Below are positions 6,622-7,462 of a stretch of DNA of 7,462 bases, piece by piece. The notes below the pieces were generated by a model, which was not told the DNA's origin, made no database searches, and worked only from the letters and a program-made list of their open reading frames with translations. The stretch lies in NCBI GenBank assembly GCA_963843065.1, contig CAWJKX010000207.1:1-7462 (forward strand). Reading direction: 5' to 3'. Position 1 is the stretch's first letter; each line of letters opens with the position of its first letter. The DNA is from JAGVPT01 sp963843065 (GTDB lineage Bacteria > Bacteroidota > Ignavibacteria > UBA10030 > UBA8401). The translations under genes were made by a program, and so were the position numbers.

Positions 6622-6700
6622 AGATGTCGGACAGCTTGCTTATTTGCAACTCCAAATATTTCAACTTAGTGCAATTTTTCGAATAAGGTGTCCGACATCT
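6622..6700. repeat. 79-bp palindromic element between the divergent units
   Basis: A perfect 12-bp inverted repeat, agatgtcggaca at 6622-6633 and tgtccgacatct at 6689-6700, bounds the element. After a small asymmetric bulge the arms pair again as cttatt (6639-6644) with aataag (6682-6687), then ttgca (6644-6648) with tgcaa (6670-6674). It encodes nothing and has no T-run on either side. Ends of the type GGTGTCCGACA recall palindromes associated with REP-associated (Y1) transposases, from memory only. Position upstream of both units would also allow a protein-binding role. Confidence 0.5.
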
Positions 6701-6800
6701 ACGGCAGGATGGTCTTTTTCTATAGCACTTTTAGCGAAAACTTAATACTTTGATGCCTGATTCTCCATTCGCTGAAAACCTGCATCACATTATTTTCGCT

Positions 6801-6805
6801 GAGGG
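6801..6805 (+). promoter_or_regulatory. Ribosome binding site of the nucleoside transporter
   Basis: GAGGG lies 7 nt before the ATG at 6813. The alternative in-frame ATG at 6753 has no such site, so this decides the start. Confidence 0.55.
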
Positions 6806-6812
6806 CTGCTGC

Positions 6813-7462
6813 ATGGAAATATTCTCTATCGTCCGCGGGCTGATCGGTCTTGTTGTTGTAACCGGAATTGCGTTTCTCTTTTCTCCCGACAAACGCTCCA
6901 TCAATTGGCGGCTCGTTATCATCGGCATAGTGATGCAATTTGTGTTCGCCCTTTTCATTCTCAAAGTCGCCGCCGGGCAATTTATTTTTGCAACCATCAG
7001 CAAATGCTTTGTACGTCTTTTTAGTTTTACCTCTAATGGGGCTCAATTCGTTTTTGGTCCCCTTGCAACTTCGGTCGGTTCTCCGGGGAGTTTTGGATTC
7101 TTTTTCGCGTTCCAGGTGCTCCCGACGATTATCTTCTTCGCCTCGTTCATGGGAATCCTCTATCATCTCGGCATCATGCAGCGAGTTGTTCAGGCAATGG
7201 CGTGGGTGATGGCAAAATTCATGCGCGCCAGCGGGAGTGAATCGTTGTGTGTGGCTGCCAACACCTTTATGGGGCAAACCGAAGCACCGCTCGTCATTCG
7301 TCCGTATCTGTCCACCCTCACGCAATCTGAACTCATGACGATCATGACGAGCGGGATGGCACATATTTCCGGCGGTGTTATGATTGCTTATTACACCATG
7401 CTGGGCGCCGCGTACGCAGCATTGTATGGAACAACTCGAGACGCTTCGCAGGTCTATTTTGC
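6813..7462 (+). CDS. Concentrative nucleoside transporter (CNT/NupC family), N-terminal part
   Basis: The first 216 residues of an inner-membrane nucleoside:cation symporter; the family is about 400-430 residues, so roughly half is present and the frame stays open to the edge. Hydrophobic segments lie at about 5-23, 33-51 and 94-120. Family signatures: SPDKRSINWR after the first helix (24-33), VLPTIIFFASFMGILYHLGIMQ region (102-123), and GQTEAPLVIRP (154-164), whose Gln155, Thr156 and Glu157 correspond to nucleoside-binding residues of Vibrio cholerae CNT. N150 matches the sodium-site Asn of that protein. TSGMAHISGGV (179-189) follows. The ATG at 6813 was chosen because GAGGG precedes it; an in-frame ATG at 6753 would add 20 residues of non-membrane sequence. 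It is divergent from the dehydrogenase operon, with no functional link evident. Which nucleosides and which cation it uses cannot be said. Confidence 0.9.
   Translation, partial: MEIFSIVRGLIGLVVVTGIAFLFSPDKRSINWRLVIIGIVMQFVFALFILKVAAGQFIFATISKCFVRLFSFTSNGAQFVFGPLATSVGSPGSFGFFFAFQVLPTIIFFASFMGILYHLGIMQRVVQAMAWVMAKFMRASGSESLCVAANTFMGQTEAPLVIRPYLSTLTQSELMTIMTSGMAHISGGVMIAYYTMLGAAYAALYGTTRDASQVYF

Noticed and set aside
6753..6812. Upstream in-frame ATG for the CNT transporter
   Set aside because: No Shine-Dalgarno, and the 20 added residues precede the normal family N terminus; the ATG at 6813 has GAGGG at a good distance.
6428..6812. tRNA, small RNA gene or known riboswitch in the intergenic region
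   Set aside because: No cloverleaf or conserved riboswitch core was recognisable by eye; only the promoter, leader hairpin and palindromic element could be supported.
6720..7364. Minus-strand open frame of 214 codons
   Set aside because: Antisense to the CNT transporter. Its product is rich in Arg, His, Asn and Glu, typical of the shadow of a hydrophobic membrane gene, and shows no domain.

Overview
The window holds most of a minus-strand operon for 2-oxoacid dehydrogenase complexes (positions 1 to about 6600) and, divergent from it on the plus strand, the 5' part of a concentrative nucleoside transporter gene (6813 to the right edge). The base composition is mixed, with AT-rich intergenic DNA. 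The fused alpha/beta E1, the CNT-type transporter and the short palindromic repeats suggest an environmental bacterium, perhaps of the Bacteroidota/Chlorobiota/Ignavibacteria group. That placement is an impression from family resemblance and was not computed.

The minus-strand operon, in order of transcription, runs as follows. A sigma70-like promoter (6572-6600) is followed by a leader of roughly 140 nt. The leader contains a hairpin plus U-tract just before the first ribosome-binding site (an attenuator-like structure) and a small open frame. Next is one 719-codon frame in which a complete dihydrolipoyl dehydrogenase (E3) runs directly into a complete octanoyltransferase LipB (4268-6427). 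It overlaps by 4 bp a 698-codon fused E1 alpha-beta protein most like branched-chain 2-oxoacid dehydrogenase E1 (2175-4271). After 11 bp comes a separate E1 alpha subunit (1117-2163). A 158-bp nested palindromic element (972-1129) then separates it from the matching E1 beta subunit (1-957), which runs off the left edge near its C terminus.

The genes fit one job. E1 proteins decarboxylate 2-oxoacids with thiamine diphosphate and pass the acyl group to the lipoyl arm of E2. E3 re-oxidises that arm. LipB installs the octanoyl precursor of lipoate on it. Two different E1s share one E3 in the operon. No E2 and no lipoyl synthase (LipA) lie inside the window; an E2 could follow to the left of position 1.

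The most unusual points are the E3-LipB read-through frame, which one extra base at the junction could explain; the leader hairpin whose 3' arm can also pair with the first Shine-Dalgarno sequence; and the palindromic element that supplies the stop codon of the E1 alpha gene. The intergenic DNA between the two divergent units (6428-6812) also holds a 79-bp palindromic element (6622-6700).
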